DNA of 35,225 nt from Lachnospiraceae bacterium UBA5895 (GCA_002431915.1 DJEP01000010.1:81237-116461); one strand, 5' to 3'. Counted from the stretch's first letter, positions 8,514 to 17,321 are shown. Notes: generated by a model not told the origin, from the letters alone. Translations and numbers: made by a program.

Positions 8514-9755
8514 TTACTTTATATCCGGCAGATCATCGATAATAATGTGCCTGGGCTGGCCGGTGATCATGATCGGGGTCAGTTCCGCCTGGATCAGAGG
8601 CTCGATATAGTTCTTCATCTCTGCGGTCACGTAATCTCCCTCTTCCGTGATCCAGGAACGGGGCACTTTCTTCTCCAAATTTGCTACCTTATGCATATCG
8701 TAGAGATCCGTGGTGCAGATATAGGGATCCTGAGACACTCTCTTTAAGATCACCATCTGACCGGTCTTGCCTTCAAAAGCTGCCTTTACCGCGGTTCCAC
8801 CTACCTGATAAGCCTCGGTGATGTCCACGCGGGAGGTCAGATGTCCGGCGCAGCGCTGCAGAGTAGACAGTTCAATAGCTCTGGACTTGCAGCCTAATTT
8901 CTCGATGATCAGGTCGGATAAATATTTTCCAGTACCGGATAACTGCACGTGTCCGAAAGAATCTGTCTTATCCGAATGTGCAGACAATTCGCAGACATAT
9001 CTGCCGTCCGCGGTCTTGATACCCTCAGATACCGCAATGACAATGGACTGTTTCTCGCTGACCAGTTTCTTTACCTTTTCCAGGAAGTTATCCACATCAA
9101 AAGGAACTTCCGGCAGATAGATCAGATCCGGTCCCTCGCAGTCTTCACTCTTGGCAAGTACTGCCGCACCGGTAAGCCATCCGGCATTTCTTCCCATGAT
9201 CTCGATGACCGTCACGCTCTGCATCTCATAGATCAGACCATCACGTACCAGTTCCTTGGTAACGGTCGCGATATATTTTGCTGCACTGCCGTAACCGGGC
9301 GTATGATCCGTACCCTCCAGGTCGTTATCGATCGTCTTGGGTACACCGATAAAACGGATCGGGCTGCCAACTGTCTGGGCGTAATCAGAAAGTTTTTTAA
9401 TGGTATCCATGGAGTCATTGCCGCCGATATAGAAAAATGCCATGATCTCCAGTTCTTCCAGAATTGCAAATATTTTCTCATAGATAGCTTTGTCTTCACT
9501 GATCTCCGGCAGCTTATAGCGGCAGGATCCCAGGAAAGATGCAGGTGTTCTCTTTAAAAGTTCCACATCCATATCGTTGCGGATCTTCTCCCCCAGATCC
9601 ACGATCTTCTTCTCCAAAAGTCCCTGGATGCCGTAACGCATGCCGTATATGGTATCCGCCCCCATATCCTTTGCTGTCTTATAGACGCCCGCCAGGCTTG
9701 CATTAATTACCGCGGTGGGACCTCCGGACTGTCCTACGATCACATTTTTCTTCAT
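8514..9755 (-). CDS. pfk: 6-phosphofructokinase, probably pyrophosphate-dependent
   Basis: Phosphorylates fructose 6-phosphate in glycolysis. The 413 residues are longer than the roughly 320 of classic ATP-PfkA and fit the longer PPi/ATP clade. Motifs: GQSGGPTAVINASLAG at the N-terminus; GGNDSMDT where ATP enzymes have GGDGS; PKTIDNDLEGTDHTPG with Lys in place of the Gly of ATP enzymes (PGTIDND); and MGRNAGWLTG. Asp in the GGND position and Lys in PKTIDND are the residues that mark PPi dependence in characterised enzymes, so I favour PPi use; this is inference. The start at 9755 follows GGGAG; the in-frame ATG at 9785 is less well placed. A hairpin ends 39 bp upstream. Confidence 0.9.
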   Translation of the reverse strand: MKKNVIVGQSGGPTAVINASLAGVYKTAKDMGADTIYGMRYGIQGLLEKKIVDLGEKIRNDMDVELLKRTPASFLGSCRYKLPEISEDKAIYEKIFAILEELEIMAFFYIGGNDSMDTIKKLSDYAQTVGSPIRFIGVPKTIDNDLEGTDHTPGYGSAAKYIATVTKELVRDGLIYEMQSVTVIEIMGRNAGWLTGAAVLAKSEDCEGPDLIYLPEVPFDVDNFLEKVKKLVSEKQSIVIAVSEGIKTADGRYVCELSAHSDKTDSFGHVQLSGTGKYLSDLIIEKLGCKSRAIELSTLQRCAGHLTSRVDITEAYQVGGTAVKAAFEGKTGQMVILKRVSQDPYICTTDLYDMHKVANLEKKVPRSWITEEGDYVTAEMKNYIEPLIQAELTPIMITGQPRHIIIDDLPDIK

Positions 9756-9787
9756 AATTTTCTCCCTCTGTTGATTCACTACCATAA

Positions 9788-9830
9788 TAATAAAACACCC
9801 ACCAATCGGAGCCTCCGGTTGATGGGTGTT
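9788..9830 (-). terminator. Intrinsic terminator after ackA
   Basis: On the minus strand ACACCCATCAACCGGAG pairs with CTCCGATTGGTGGGTGT (one mismatch, one wobble) followed by TTTATTATTAT. It ends about 33 bp before the pfk start, leaving little room for a separate pfk promoter. Confidence 0.8.
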
Positions 9831-9854
9831 CTCATTCTTAAGGTTCCGTCGAAC

Positions 9855-11051
9855 CTATTTTACCAAACTTACTGTCTCTCTGGCAATAGCAAGTTCCTCA
9901 TTCGTAGGAATTACCATAACAGTGGTCTTGCTGTCGGGAGTGGAAATAGCGATCTCCTCGCCTCGCTTGTAGTTTGCATCCTCGTCGATGGATACGCCCA
10001 GATAGCCCAGATGCTCGCATACCAGGGAACGAACTAAAGGTGCGTTCTCACCGATACCTGCTGTAAAGCAGATCACATCTACACCGTTCATTGCTGCTAC
10101 ATAAGAACCGATGTATTTTGCTACACGGTAGCAGTAGGTGTTCATGGTGCGGATGCAGTGTGCATCGCCGTTGTTGTAACCGGCTTCCAGATCACGGAAA
10201 TCGGAAGACAGGTTATTGGACAGACCGTATACTCCGGACTTCTTGTTCAGAATGGTCATGATCTCGTCGATGTTCTTGCCCTCTTTGTGAGCGATGAATT
10301 CCATGATGGCGGGATCGATATCACCGGAACGGGTTCCCATGATCAGACCTTCCAGGGGAGTCAGACCCATGGAGGTATCTACACATTTGCCGTTCTTAAC
10401 TGCAGATACACTGGCACCGTTACCTAAGTGGCATACGATAATCTTCAGATCTTCGTACTTCTTGCCCAGAACCTCAACAGCCTTCTTGGATACATAAGAG
10501 TGGCTGGTTCCGTGGAAACCGTAACGTCTGATCTTGTATTTTTCATAATACTCGTAAGGCAGACCGTACATATAAGCTTCCTCAGGCATAGTCTGATGAA
10601 AAGCGGTATCGAATACAGCTACCATGGGAGTGGTGGGCATCAGCTTTTTGCAGGCGTTGATACCGATCAGGTTCGCAGGGTTATGTAAAGGAGCCAGGTC
10701 GTTGCACTCTTCGATGGCTTTCATAACTTCATCGGTAATGATGATAGATGCTGCGAACTTCTCACCGCCGTGTACGATACGATGTCCTACAGCGCCAATC
10801 TCATCCAGGCTCTTCACCACACCGGTCTTAGAGTTGGTCAGAGCTTCCAGTACCAGGCGGATTGCTTCGGTGTGATCCGGCATGGGGGTTACGGTCTGCT
10901 CCTTCTCGCCGCCATCGGGGGTATAGGTGATCTGGCTTCCGTCGATACCGATTCTCTCGCAGAGACCCTTTGCAATGCATTTCTCGGTCTCGGAATCGAT
11001 GAGCTGGAACTTCAGGGAAGAACTTCCGCAGTTAATTACTAAAATATTCAT
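9855..11051 (-). CDS. ackA: Acetate kinase
   Basis: Interconverts acetyl phosphate plus ADP with acetate plus ATP, the substrate-level ATP step of acetate fermentation; cytosolic homodimer of the ASKHA fold. The 398 residues match the family. Visible motifs: MNILVINCGSSSLKF (phosphate 1), GHRIVHGGE, VFDTAFHQTMP (catalytic Asp), GFHGTSHSYV (catalytic His), CHLGNGAS, TRSGDIDP (catalytic Arg) and FTAGIGENA, ending IPTNEELAIARE. RBS AAAGGA precedes ATG 11051. It lies 141 bp after pta on the same strand and is followed by a strong terminator, so it forms a pta-ackA unit. Confidence 0.97.
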   Translation of the reverse strand: MNILVINCGSSSLKFQLIDSETEKCIAKGLCERIGIDGSQITYTPDGGEKEQTVTPMPDHTEAIRLVLEALTNSKTGVVKSLDEIGAVGHRIVHGGEKFAASIIITDEVMKAIEECNDLAPLHNPANLIGINACKKLMPTTPMVAVFDTAFHQTMPEEAYMYGLPYEYYEKYKIRRYGFHGTSHSYVSKKAVEVLGKKYEDLKIIVCHLGNGASVSAVKNGKCVDTSMGLTPLEGLIMGTRSGDIDPAIMEFIAHKEGKNIDEIMTILNKKSGVYGLSNNLSSDFRDLEAGYNNGDAHCIRTMNTYCYRVAKYIGSYVAAMNGVDVICFTAGIGENAPLVRSLVCEHLGYLGVSIDEDANYKRGEEIAISTPDSKTTVMVIPTNEELAIARETVSLVK

Positions 11052-11192
11052 GATGAATTCCTTTCTTCATTTTAAATCTACTACAATAATGATCTATGAT
11101 CCACGCTGCCCGGTGCGTTCAAAATCACTATGGCAACACATGAATACGGTGCGGAACAGATGTCCCGCACACGCTTATGTTCCTTCCGGTAA

Positions 11193-12194
11193 TTATGCCA
11201 GCTGTGCCTGTACAGCAGTCAGTGCTACGACACCAACGATATCCTGCCAGGAACATCCTCTGGACAGATCGTTAACAGGCTTTGCAATACCTTGCAACAT
11301 AGGACCGTAAGCTTCTGCCCCCCCCAGTCTCTGTACCAGTTTGTAACCGATGTTACCTGCATCCAGGTTCGGGAAGATCAGAACATTTGCATGTCCGTTG
11401 ACAGGGCTTCCGGGAGCCTTGGACTTAGCTACGCTGGGAACCAGAGCCGCATCCAGCTGCAGTTCGCCGTCTAAGGTCAGATGAGGATACTCCTCATGTG
11501 CAATACGGGTAGCTTCTACTACTTTGTCAACCAAAGCGTGCTTTGCACTGCCCTTGGTGGAATGGCTTAACATAGCAATAACGGGCTTGGGTCCGATCAG
11601 GGACTTGAAGCTTCTGGAAGAGGTATCTGCGATAGCAGCCAGCTCTTCGGGAGTAGGATCCTGGTTCAGACCACAGTCAGCGAACAGGAAAGTTCCGTTC
11701 TCGCCCAGATCCTTGAATACGGTATCCATAACGAAGAATGCAGATACCAGCTTAACGCCGGGTGCAGTCTTCAAAATCTGAAGTGCAGGTCTTAAGGTAT
11801 CTGCGGTAGAGTGGCATGCACCGGCTACCATACCGTCAGCGTCGTTTGCCTTAACCATTACGATACCGAAGGTCAGATAATCATTTAACAGGATCTCTCT
11901 TGCCTTCTCAGGGGTCATTCCCTTTGCTTTTCTGGTTTCATATAATAAATTCACATAGTCGTCCAACTTGGGAGTTGTTTTCGGGTTAACTACTGTTACC
12001 TTGGACAGGTCAACTTCCAGCCAGCCTGCACCATCCATGATCTTCTCTTCATCACCGATCATAATGATATCTGCGATGCCCTCTTCTACGATACGGGCAG
12101 CAGCCAGTAATGTTCTCTTATCATTAGATTCCGGTAATACAATTGTTTTTTTGTCGAGTCTTGCTCTCTCTTTAATCATGTCAATGTATGACAT
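11193..12194 (-). CDS. pta: Phosphate acetyltransferase
   Basis: Exchanges CoA and phosphate on acetyl groups, feeding acetyl phosphate to AckA. The 333 residues match the short Firmicute form (no N-terminal DRTGG-type domain). Visible signatures: VLPESNDKRTLLAAA near the N-terminus, GMVAGACHSTADTLRP, the NQDPTPEELA segment, AMLSHSTKGSA, DGELQLDAAL, FPNLDAGNIGYKLVQRLG and a C-terminal GCSWQDIV. The start at 12194 (MSYID) is chosen because AAAGGAG lies 7 bases upstream; ATG 12200 and ATG 12236 fit worse. A promoter is visible at 12286-12314. ackA follows after 141 bp with no T-rich terminator between. Confidence 0.97.
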   Translation of the reverse strand: MSYIDMIKERARLDKKTIVLPESNDKRTLLAAARIVEEGIADIIMIGDEEKIMDGAGWLEVDLSKVTVVNPKTTPKLDDYVNLLYETRKAKGMTPEKAREILLNDYLTFGIVMVKANDADGMVAGACHSTADTLRPALQILKTAPGVKLVSAFFVMDTVFKDLGENGTFLFADCGLNQDPTPEELAAIADTSSRSFKSLIGPKPVIAMLSHSTKGSAKHALVDKVVEATRIAHEEYPHLTLDGELQLDAALVPSVAKSKAPGSPVNGHANVLIFPNLDAGNIGYKLVQRLGGAEAYGPMLQGIAKPVNDLSRGCSWQDIVGVVALTAVQAQLA

Positions 12195-12285
12195 ATTCAT
12201 TCTCCTTTCCGGCGGGGGATACCCGCTTCCTCCCAAATAACTTCTGTAAAGTTTTGGCTTTATCTTAACAAACTGATGTATTTAT

Positions 12286-12314
12286 ATTATACTAAATACA
12301 TCTGAAGTAGACAA
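12286..12314 (-). promoter_or_regulatory. Predicted promoter of pta
   Basis: TTGTCT (12314-12309) and a perfect TATAAT (12291-12286) are 17 bp apart, giving a leader of about 85 bases before the pta start. Confidence 0.6.
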
Positions 12315-12438
12315 GGGCATAATGTTCGCAAAATTGTATATTTTCAGATACAACCCTTGAATTTTAATTGCAAAATATGCTGATAACCATGCACATGTAA
12401 ACACTTTCAGTGTATGTTATTTTTTTCACATACCCAGC

Positions 12439-12467
12439 TTGTATTTATATTCGTTTTATCGTATATT
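12439..12467 (+). promoter_or_regulatory. Predicted promoter of tmcAL
   Basis: TTGTAT (12439-12444) and TATATT (12462-12467) with 17 bp between. The start of tmcAL is 25 bp beyond the -10 with AAAGGAG between them. The rest of the 297-bp intergenic region holds the divergent pta promoter and a short inverted repeat (GTATGT...ACATAC, about 12413-12433). Confidence 0.6.
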
Positions 12468-12491
12468 TCTTTTCACGAAAGGAGCCATATT

Positions 12492-13727
12492 ATGAAGGTT
12501 AATGGTATTGTTGCAGAATACAATCCTTTTCATAACGGTCATGCTTACCAGATGCAGCATGCCAGGGAAGCCACCGGCGCCGATTATACGATCATCGTTA
12601 TGAGTGGCAACTTTATGCAGCGCGGTGCTCCTGCCCTGTTGGATAAGTTCACCCGGGCAAAAATGGCTTTGGAATGCGGTGCGGATCTCGTGCTGGAGCT
12701 TCCCACCTGCTATGCTGCTTCCAGTGCGGAATTTTTTGCCAAAGGATCCATTGCCCTGTTCGACAAGCTGAGAGTCACCACAAATCTGTGTTTCGGAAGC
12801 GAATGTGGTAACATCAATACCCTGTCCCAGATCGCCGAGATCTTCTATACAGAGCCGGAACCCTACGTGGAATCCCTGCGCTGTAATCTGAAAAAAGGCA
12901 TGTCCTTCCCGATTGCCAGGACCTGGGCTCTGCTGCAGTATGCACCTTCCTTAAGTGATGACAAAGATGTGCTGTCCTCTCCAAATAATATACTGGGAAT
13001 CGAATATCTGAAGGCTCTGATGTCAAGGAACAGTAAGATTGTTCCTTTCACTACCACCCGTGTGGGGGCGGATTATCACGATAAGCGGCTGGGAACCAAC
13101 CAGTGTTCCGCCATCGCCATCCGGCAATCCGTAGCTGCCGGGCATGATCTTACCTATCTGTCATTCCAGATGCCGGAAAATGCCTATGAAATATTTCGGG
13201 CTTCTCTGGATGAACAAAAACCTCTGTTTGCGGATGATTTTTCCGCGGCGCTGCAATATAAGCTGCTGACGGAATACTCCACAGGCTATGACAAATATCA
13301 GGACATTTCTTCGGATCTGTCCGACCGTATCCGGAATCTGCTTCCATCCTTTGTAGGGTATACTTCCTTCTGTGACCTGCTGAAGAGCAAGGATATGACT
13401 TATACCCGCATCAGCAGATGTCTACTGCATATTCTGCTGAATATGACTAAGGAAGAATTCGGAATCTGCCGGGCAGAAGATTATATCTCTTATGCAAGGG
13501 TACTGGGATTCCGTAAAGATGCCACACCGCTGCTCACCGAGATCAAGAAAAACAGCTCCATTCCCCTCGTCACCAGTCTGGCTGATGCAAGACAATCGCT
13601 TTCCGAGGCGGCACTTAGGATGCTGGATCAGGATATCCTGCGGAATCAGATCTATCTGGGGAATCTAGCACTCAAGAATCAAAAAGAAATGTTGAATGAA
13701 TATCGGACACCGATCGTGATCGTATAG
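12492..13727 (+). CDS. tmcAL: tRNA(Met) cytidine acetate ligase (YlbM/UPF0348 family)
   Basis: Makes N4-acetylcytidine at the wobble base of elongator tRNA-Met, using ATP to activate acetate itself rather than acetyl-CoA (known for the Bacillus subtilis enzyme). The 411 residues match the family. The nucleotidyltransferase motif is EYNPFHNGHAYQ (residues 9-20, HxGH-like), followed by VMSGNFMQRG and PALLDKFTRAKMAL, then SPNNILGIEYLKAL and TTRVGADYHD in the middle. The start at 12492 follows AAAGGAG; an upstream in-frame ATG at 12414 lies before the promoter and is rejected. It is the only plus-strand protein gene of this half and is divergent from pta-ackA, the cell's acetate producers. Confidence 0.93.
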   Translation: MKVNGIVAEYNPFHNGHAYQMQHAREATGADYTIIVMSGNFMQRGAPALLDKFTRAKMALECGADLVLELPTCYAASSAEFFAKGSIALFDKLRVTTNLCFGSECGNINTLSQIAEIFYTEPEPYVESLRCNLKKGMSFPIARTWALLQYAPSLSDDKDVLSSPNNILGIEYLKALMSRNSKIVPFTTTRVGADYHDKRLGTNQCSAIAIRQSVAAGHDLTYLSFQMPENAYEIFRASLDEQKPLFADDFSAALQYKLLTEYSTGYDKYQDISSDLSDRIRNLLPSFVGYTSFCDLLKSKDMTYTRISRCLLHILLNMTKEEFGICRAEDYISYARVLGFRKDATPLLTEIKKNSSIPLVTSLADARQSLSEAALRMLDQDILRNQIYLGNLALKNQKEMLNEYRTPIVIV

Positions 13728-13761
13728 ATTGAAAGTCAAATAATCAGATATTCTAAACTCC

Positions 13762-13828
13762 ACAGAAAAAGGACTGCCCGCCCTTGGTTCAAACGCAATA
13801 CGCCCAGGGGGAGACAGTCCTTTTCTGT
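13762..13828 (+). terminator. Long hairpin terminator after tmcAL
   Basis: ACAGAAAAAGGACTG pairs with CAGTCCTTTTCTGT, and an inner CCCTTGG pairs with CCAGGGG around an apical loop. The T tract lies inside the 3' arm, so it may act in both directions. Confidence 0.7.
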
Positions 13829-13829
13829 C

Positions 13830-14126
13830 AGGTTACAAAAGTCATTCTTCTTATACTTTTACTAAAATCAGTCAAATAACAGACAATAGTAAAATTTCCA
13901 GCTTGAAATGGATTTATTTTTACTATAATTACGAAAAACAGTCTGTTACATAAAAAAATCGTTTCCTAAATCGTTTTTTTCTACTATTTTGGTCATTTTA
14001 CGGTTATTTAGAAAAAAACAGAACAACATACTTTCTCATGTTCCTGGTTGCTGTACATTAGCTTGTTAGAGCACCCTTGGTCTTGGCTGTAGTTTCCCCA
14101 CAATCGGGATGGATTAGGGACGACCT
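13830..14126. other. AT-rich intergenic stretch without a recognised gene
   Basis: About 300 bases between the tmcAL terminator and the PTS remnant. The left two thirds is very AT-rich with A and T runs. The last 100 bases (about 14035-14125) are more mixed in composition and read like the end of an unrelated element, but no frame is long enough to identify. I see no tRNA, repeat or clear promoter here. Confidence 0.5.
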
Positions 14127-15372
14127 TCACCATTTAGAAACTAAAATTTTGTCTTTTACTTGTATGACCATACCTTCCCATGACCCTGTTGCAAAAGCTC
14201 CTTGTACGATTGCCGGATACACTCCCTGCAGCATTGCTCCCGTAAGTCTGGCAAATCCAAGTGAATTAACGAAAGAAGTTAATACAAAATTCACTGTGGA
14301 AGCAAGCAAAAATGGCACTGCAAATGTGAAATTCAAAATAATGGGCAGTCCAAATAAAACCGGTTCATTAATACTAAAAATAGAGGTTGGAACAGATATT
14401 TTTCCCAATGTTTTCATATGATTTGATTTTGCTCTGAAAGCCATCAAAAGGGATAATCCTAAGGTACATCCGGTTCCTCCAATCGTACACCAGTAAAGTA
14501 ATGCCATCCACTCCGGATGAGGTGCCGGAGTTCCTGCTGCAAATGCTGTTATATTTTCAAGCCACATTGCCTGAACAAGTGGTGCAATTGACGCATAAAC
14601 AACATTGGGATGAATACCCAGTAACCACACACAGGTACTTAAAACGACATAAATAAGAGCTCCCCAATATCCTCCGCCAATATTCCACTAATGGACGCTG
14701 AATAATGCCATAAATCAAATTCTGTACTGTTCCAAGCGAGGTTAACGAGCATAATACTCTGACAATCAGAAAAACTACAAATACAAGGCTCGCAGGAATC
14801 ATCGTTTCAAACATATTAGAAACATTTTCCGGAACAGATTTCGGTAATTTTATTTTAAAATTACGGTCATCGAGAAATACATAAAATCTTGCGGCTAATA
14901 TTCCAACAAACATTGCAACGAATATTCCTGAGGCTCCCAATGCTGAGACAGGAATTACATTTGAAATTGTTTGCGAAATCATATCGCCATTCTCTAATTT
15001 AAAAGTTCCTACTGTCTCAAACGGTGTCAGCATTAAAAAGCTTCCCAGTGAAATCAATGCGCCGTTAATCGGCTTTTTATCAAAAGACTTCGCCGTCGAA
15101 TACCCAAATGAAATAACCAGATACAGGGCAATCAAGTTCGACGTAATTATAAATTGGAAGATTTAAAATATCATACAACCCAGTATTACGAAGCCATTCC
15201 GTATACTAGCTGCCCAAAGGTAATGAACGAATCAGTGTAAAAAAGAAGCTCCAATAGTCAATGCTGCTGCACCCATAAAACCACTCATAATGATTTTAAT
15301 GTACCTATTGTCGTTCAGTTTTTTTGCGAAAGTATTCATCCTTGTTCTAAATAGTTCGACTCTCTCATTCAT
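14127..15372 (-). pseudogene. Broken PTS sugar-specific IIC permease (lactose/cellobiose type)
   Basis: Three frames together spell a PTS EIIC of the CelB/LacE type. The 5' piece starts at ATG 15372 behind AAAGGAG (MNERVELF...). The middle piece covers about 15135-14690, and the 3' piece (about 14690-14127) carries the hallmark FSINEPVLFGLPIILN. Lesions: a frameshift in an A6/T6 run at 15239-15244; a TAG at 15208-15206 where Trp is plausible; a frameshift near 15150; another near 14688 (ahead of GGYWGALIYV in the correct frame). The C-terminus is also about 25 residues short. Intact, it would move a beta-glucoside or related disaccharide with EIIA/EIIB partners, none of which are here. Base composition is more AT-rich than the neighbours, suggesting acquisition and then decay. 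Confidence 0.88.
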
Positions 15373-15402
15373 AAAATGAATCTCCTTTCTTTTTGTACCT
15401 TT

Positions 15403-15408
15403 ATTATA
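15403..15408 (-). promoter_or_regulatory. Likely -10 element of the decayed PTS gene
   Basis: TGCTATAAT, an extended -10 type sequence, lies 31 bp before the remnant start codon. No convincing -35 is seen. Confidence 0.4.
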
Positions 15409-15474
15409 GCATCGGGCTTTTGCAAGTTCCCTCTCATGTTTTGCCGTTTTATCTCTCTGCATAATACATATCCG

Positions 15475-15514
15475 CAAAAAAATTCCTTAGTCAGAAAAAA
15501 TCTAACTAAGGAAT
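15475..15514 (-). terminator. Terminator after the UPF0210 gene
   Basis: On the minus strand ATTCCTTAGT and ACTAAGGAAT form a 10-bp stem around a T-rich loop, followed by seven T. It separates the ACT-UPF0210 unit from the PTS remnant. Confidence 0.88.
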
Positions 15515-15594
15515 CTATCTCTATTTCTTTTATTTTTCAGGCTATAAAAAGTTGCCTTTTCCAGAATGAGCCATATTGCCCCTGGTCATTCAAG

Positions 15595-16959
15595 TTAGTT
15601 CTTAAAGCTGTGGATGGGAGCAGGGATGCGTCCGCCACGGTTGACGAAGGCATCGCAGGAGAAGGTATTCACGGGCATGATGGGCGCGTAGCCTAACAGT
15701 CCACCGAATTCCACGGTCTCTCCCACTCCCTTTCCAATAACGGGGATGATTCTCACGGCGGTGGTCTTCTGGTTCACCATACCGATTGCCATCTCATCCG
15801 CAATAATACCGGAGATGGTGGTTGCCTTGGTGTCTCCGGGAATGGCGATCATGTCCAGTCCTACGGAGCAGACACAGGTCATGGCTTCCAGCTTCTCGAT
15901 GGTAAGGGCTCCGGCATTGACAGCATCGATCATTCCCTGATCTTCGCTGACGGGAATGAACGCTCCGCTTAAACCGCCGACATAAGAGGATGCCATAACA
16001 CCGCCCTTTTTCACCTGATCATTTAACAAAGCAAGTGCTGCGGTGGTTCCGGGAGCTCCGGCGTATTCCAGACCAATCTCGCAGAGGATATCGGCTACAC
16101 TGTCGCCGATGGTGGGGGTAGGTGCCAGGGACAGATCCACGATACCAAAGGGAACATTTAACATCCGGGAAGCTTCCTGCGCTACCAGCTGTCCCACACG
16201 GGTTACTTTGAAGGCAGTCTTTTTAATGGTCTCGCAGAGAACCTCGAAATTCTCACCGCGGACCTTCTCTAATGCAGTCTTTACCACACCGGGACCGCTG
16301 ACGCCGACATTGATGATCTTGTCCGCTTCGGTCACACCGTGGAATGCGCCTGCCATGAAGGGGTTATCATCCGGTGCATTACAGAATACCACCAGTTTTG
16401 CACAGCCCAGGGAATCATCTTCCTTGGTATACTCTGCAGTCTCCTTCACCATCTCACCCATCAGCTTTACCGCATCCATGTTGATGCCGGTCTTAGTGGA
16501 ACCCAGGTTCACGGAACTACACACACGCTCTGTGGTGGACAGTGCCAAAGGAATGGAACGGATCAGCAGTTCGTCTGCCGGAGTCATTCCCTTACTTACC
16601 AGTGCGGAATATCCTCCCAGGAAATTCACTCCAACCTCATGAGCTACCTTATCCAATGTCTTTGCAATACTTGCAAAATCTTCCACGGTATGACATGCAG
16701 CACCGCCGATCAGCGCGATGGGTGTTATGGAAATTCTCTTATTTACAATGGGGATTCCGAATTCTCTGGAAATCTCCTCTCCGGTCTTCACCAGATCCTT
16801 GGCTGCTTCGTAAATTTTGTTGTAAATCTTCTCATTTAACCTGTCCAGATCGGAATCGATACAGTCTAACAGACTGATGCCCAGCGTAATGGTACGCACA
16901 TCCAGGTTCTCTTCCTCGATCATTTTGTTGGTCTCTGTTACTTCATATAAATTGATCAT
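15595..16959 (-). CDS. UPF0210 (DUF711/PFL-family) protein
   Basis: 454 residues, the usual length of UPF0210, a conserved family without an established reaction. Conserved stretches seen: NLDVRTITLGISLLDC near the N-terminus, NKRISITPIALIGGAA, NFLGGYSALVSKGMTP, FCNAPDDNPFMAGAFHG, NVGVSGPGVV, DLSLAPTPTIGDSVA and the C-terminal GGRIPAPIHSFKN. The start at 16959 (MINLYEV) has AGGAG six bases upstream; an ATG at 17004 would overlap the preceding stop and add a poor extension. It follows the ACT-domain gene by 44 bp and ends at a strong terminator. Pairing with an ACT protein is conserved in Firmicutes, suggesting a ligand-sensing partner. No catalytic role is claimed. Confidence 0.92.
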   Translation of the reverse strand: MINLYEVTETNKMIEEENLDVRTITLGISLLDCIDSDLDRLNEKIYNKIYEAAKDLVKTGEEISREFGIPIVNKRISITPIALIGGAACHTVEDFASIAKTLDKVAHEVGVNFLGGYSALVSKGMTPADELLIRSIPLALSTTERVCSSVNLGSTKTGINMDAVKLMGEMVKETAEYTKEDDSLGCAKLVVFCNAPDDNPFMAGAFHGVTEADKIINVGVSGPGVVKTALEKVRGENFEVLCETIKKTAFKVTRVGQLVAQEASRMLNVPFGIVDLSLAPTPTIGDSVADILCEIGLEYAGAPGTTAALALLNDQVKKGGVMASSYVGGLSGAFIPVSEDQGMIDAVNAGALTIEKLEAMTCVCSVGLDMIAIPGDTKATTISGIIADEMAIGMVNQKTTAVRIIPVIGKGVGETVEFGGLLGYAPIMPVNTFSCDAFVNRGGRIPAPIHSFKN

Positions 16960-17003
16960 TACGGCTCCTATCTGCCCCTTCGGGTCTTTATTATTGTGGG
17001 GCA

Positions 17004-17276
17004 TCAGATGCGGTGCATCTTGTCAAAGATTTCTTCCTTCTGACACTTGATCACTACGCCGATCTCTTCTCCGAGAGCAGCCAGTTCATCTGCCATGTCA
17101 CCGAAAGTTTTCTGCATCTGGTTGGTGTCAACGATCATCATCATGTTGAAATATCCCTGCACGATGGTCTGGGAAATATCCAGGATATTGATGCCATTCT
17201 CCGCAAGATAGGTACATACCTTTGCGATAATGCCTACTGTGTCCTTACCAACTACCGTAATAATTGTTTTTTTCAT
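17004..17276 (-). CDS. Small ACT-domain protein (UPF0237)
   Basis: A 90-residue protein consisting of a single ACT domain: MKKTIITVVGKDTVGIIAKV, then AENGINILDISQTIVQGYFNMM, and a C-terminal helix. The GKDxxGIIAxV and NINILDxSQ pattern is typical of GcvR-like/UPF0237 ACT proteins, which bind small ligands such as amino acids. The start at 17276 follows GAGGG; the ATG at 17309 is further from any ribosome site. It is the first gene of a two-gene unit with UPF0210 and has its own promoter at 17322-17350. A perfect six-base palindrome, GCATGA-AG-TCATGC (17294-17307), lies in its leader. The ligand is unknown. Confidence 0.93.
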   Translation of the reverse strand: MKKTIITVVGKDTVGIIAKVCTYLAENGINILDISQTIVQGYFNMMMIVDTNQMQKTFGDMADELAALGEEIGVVIKCQKEEIFDKMHRI

Positions 17277-17321
17277 AATCGCCCTCATTTTCCGCATGAC
17301 TTCATGCATCTATTTTTTTCT

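Noticed and set aside
11150..11180. Hairpin GTGCGG...CCGCAC between pta and ackA
   Set aside because: No T tract follows on the minus strand, so it is not supported as a terminator; it may only be a processing or stability element.
14077..14421. 114-codon plus-strand frame
   Set aside because: It lies antisense to the PTS remnant, has no ribosome site, and its sequence is the complement of transmembrane codons.
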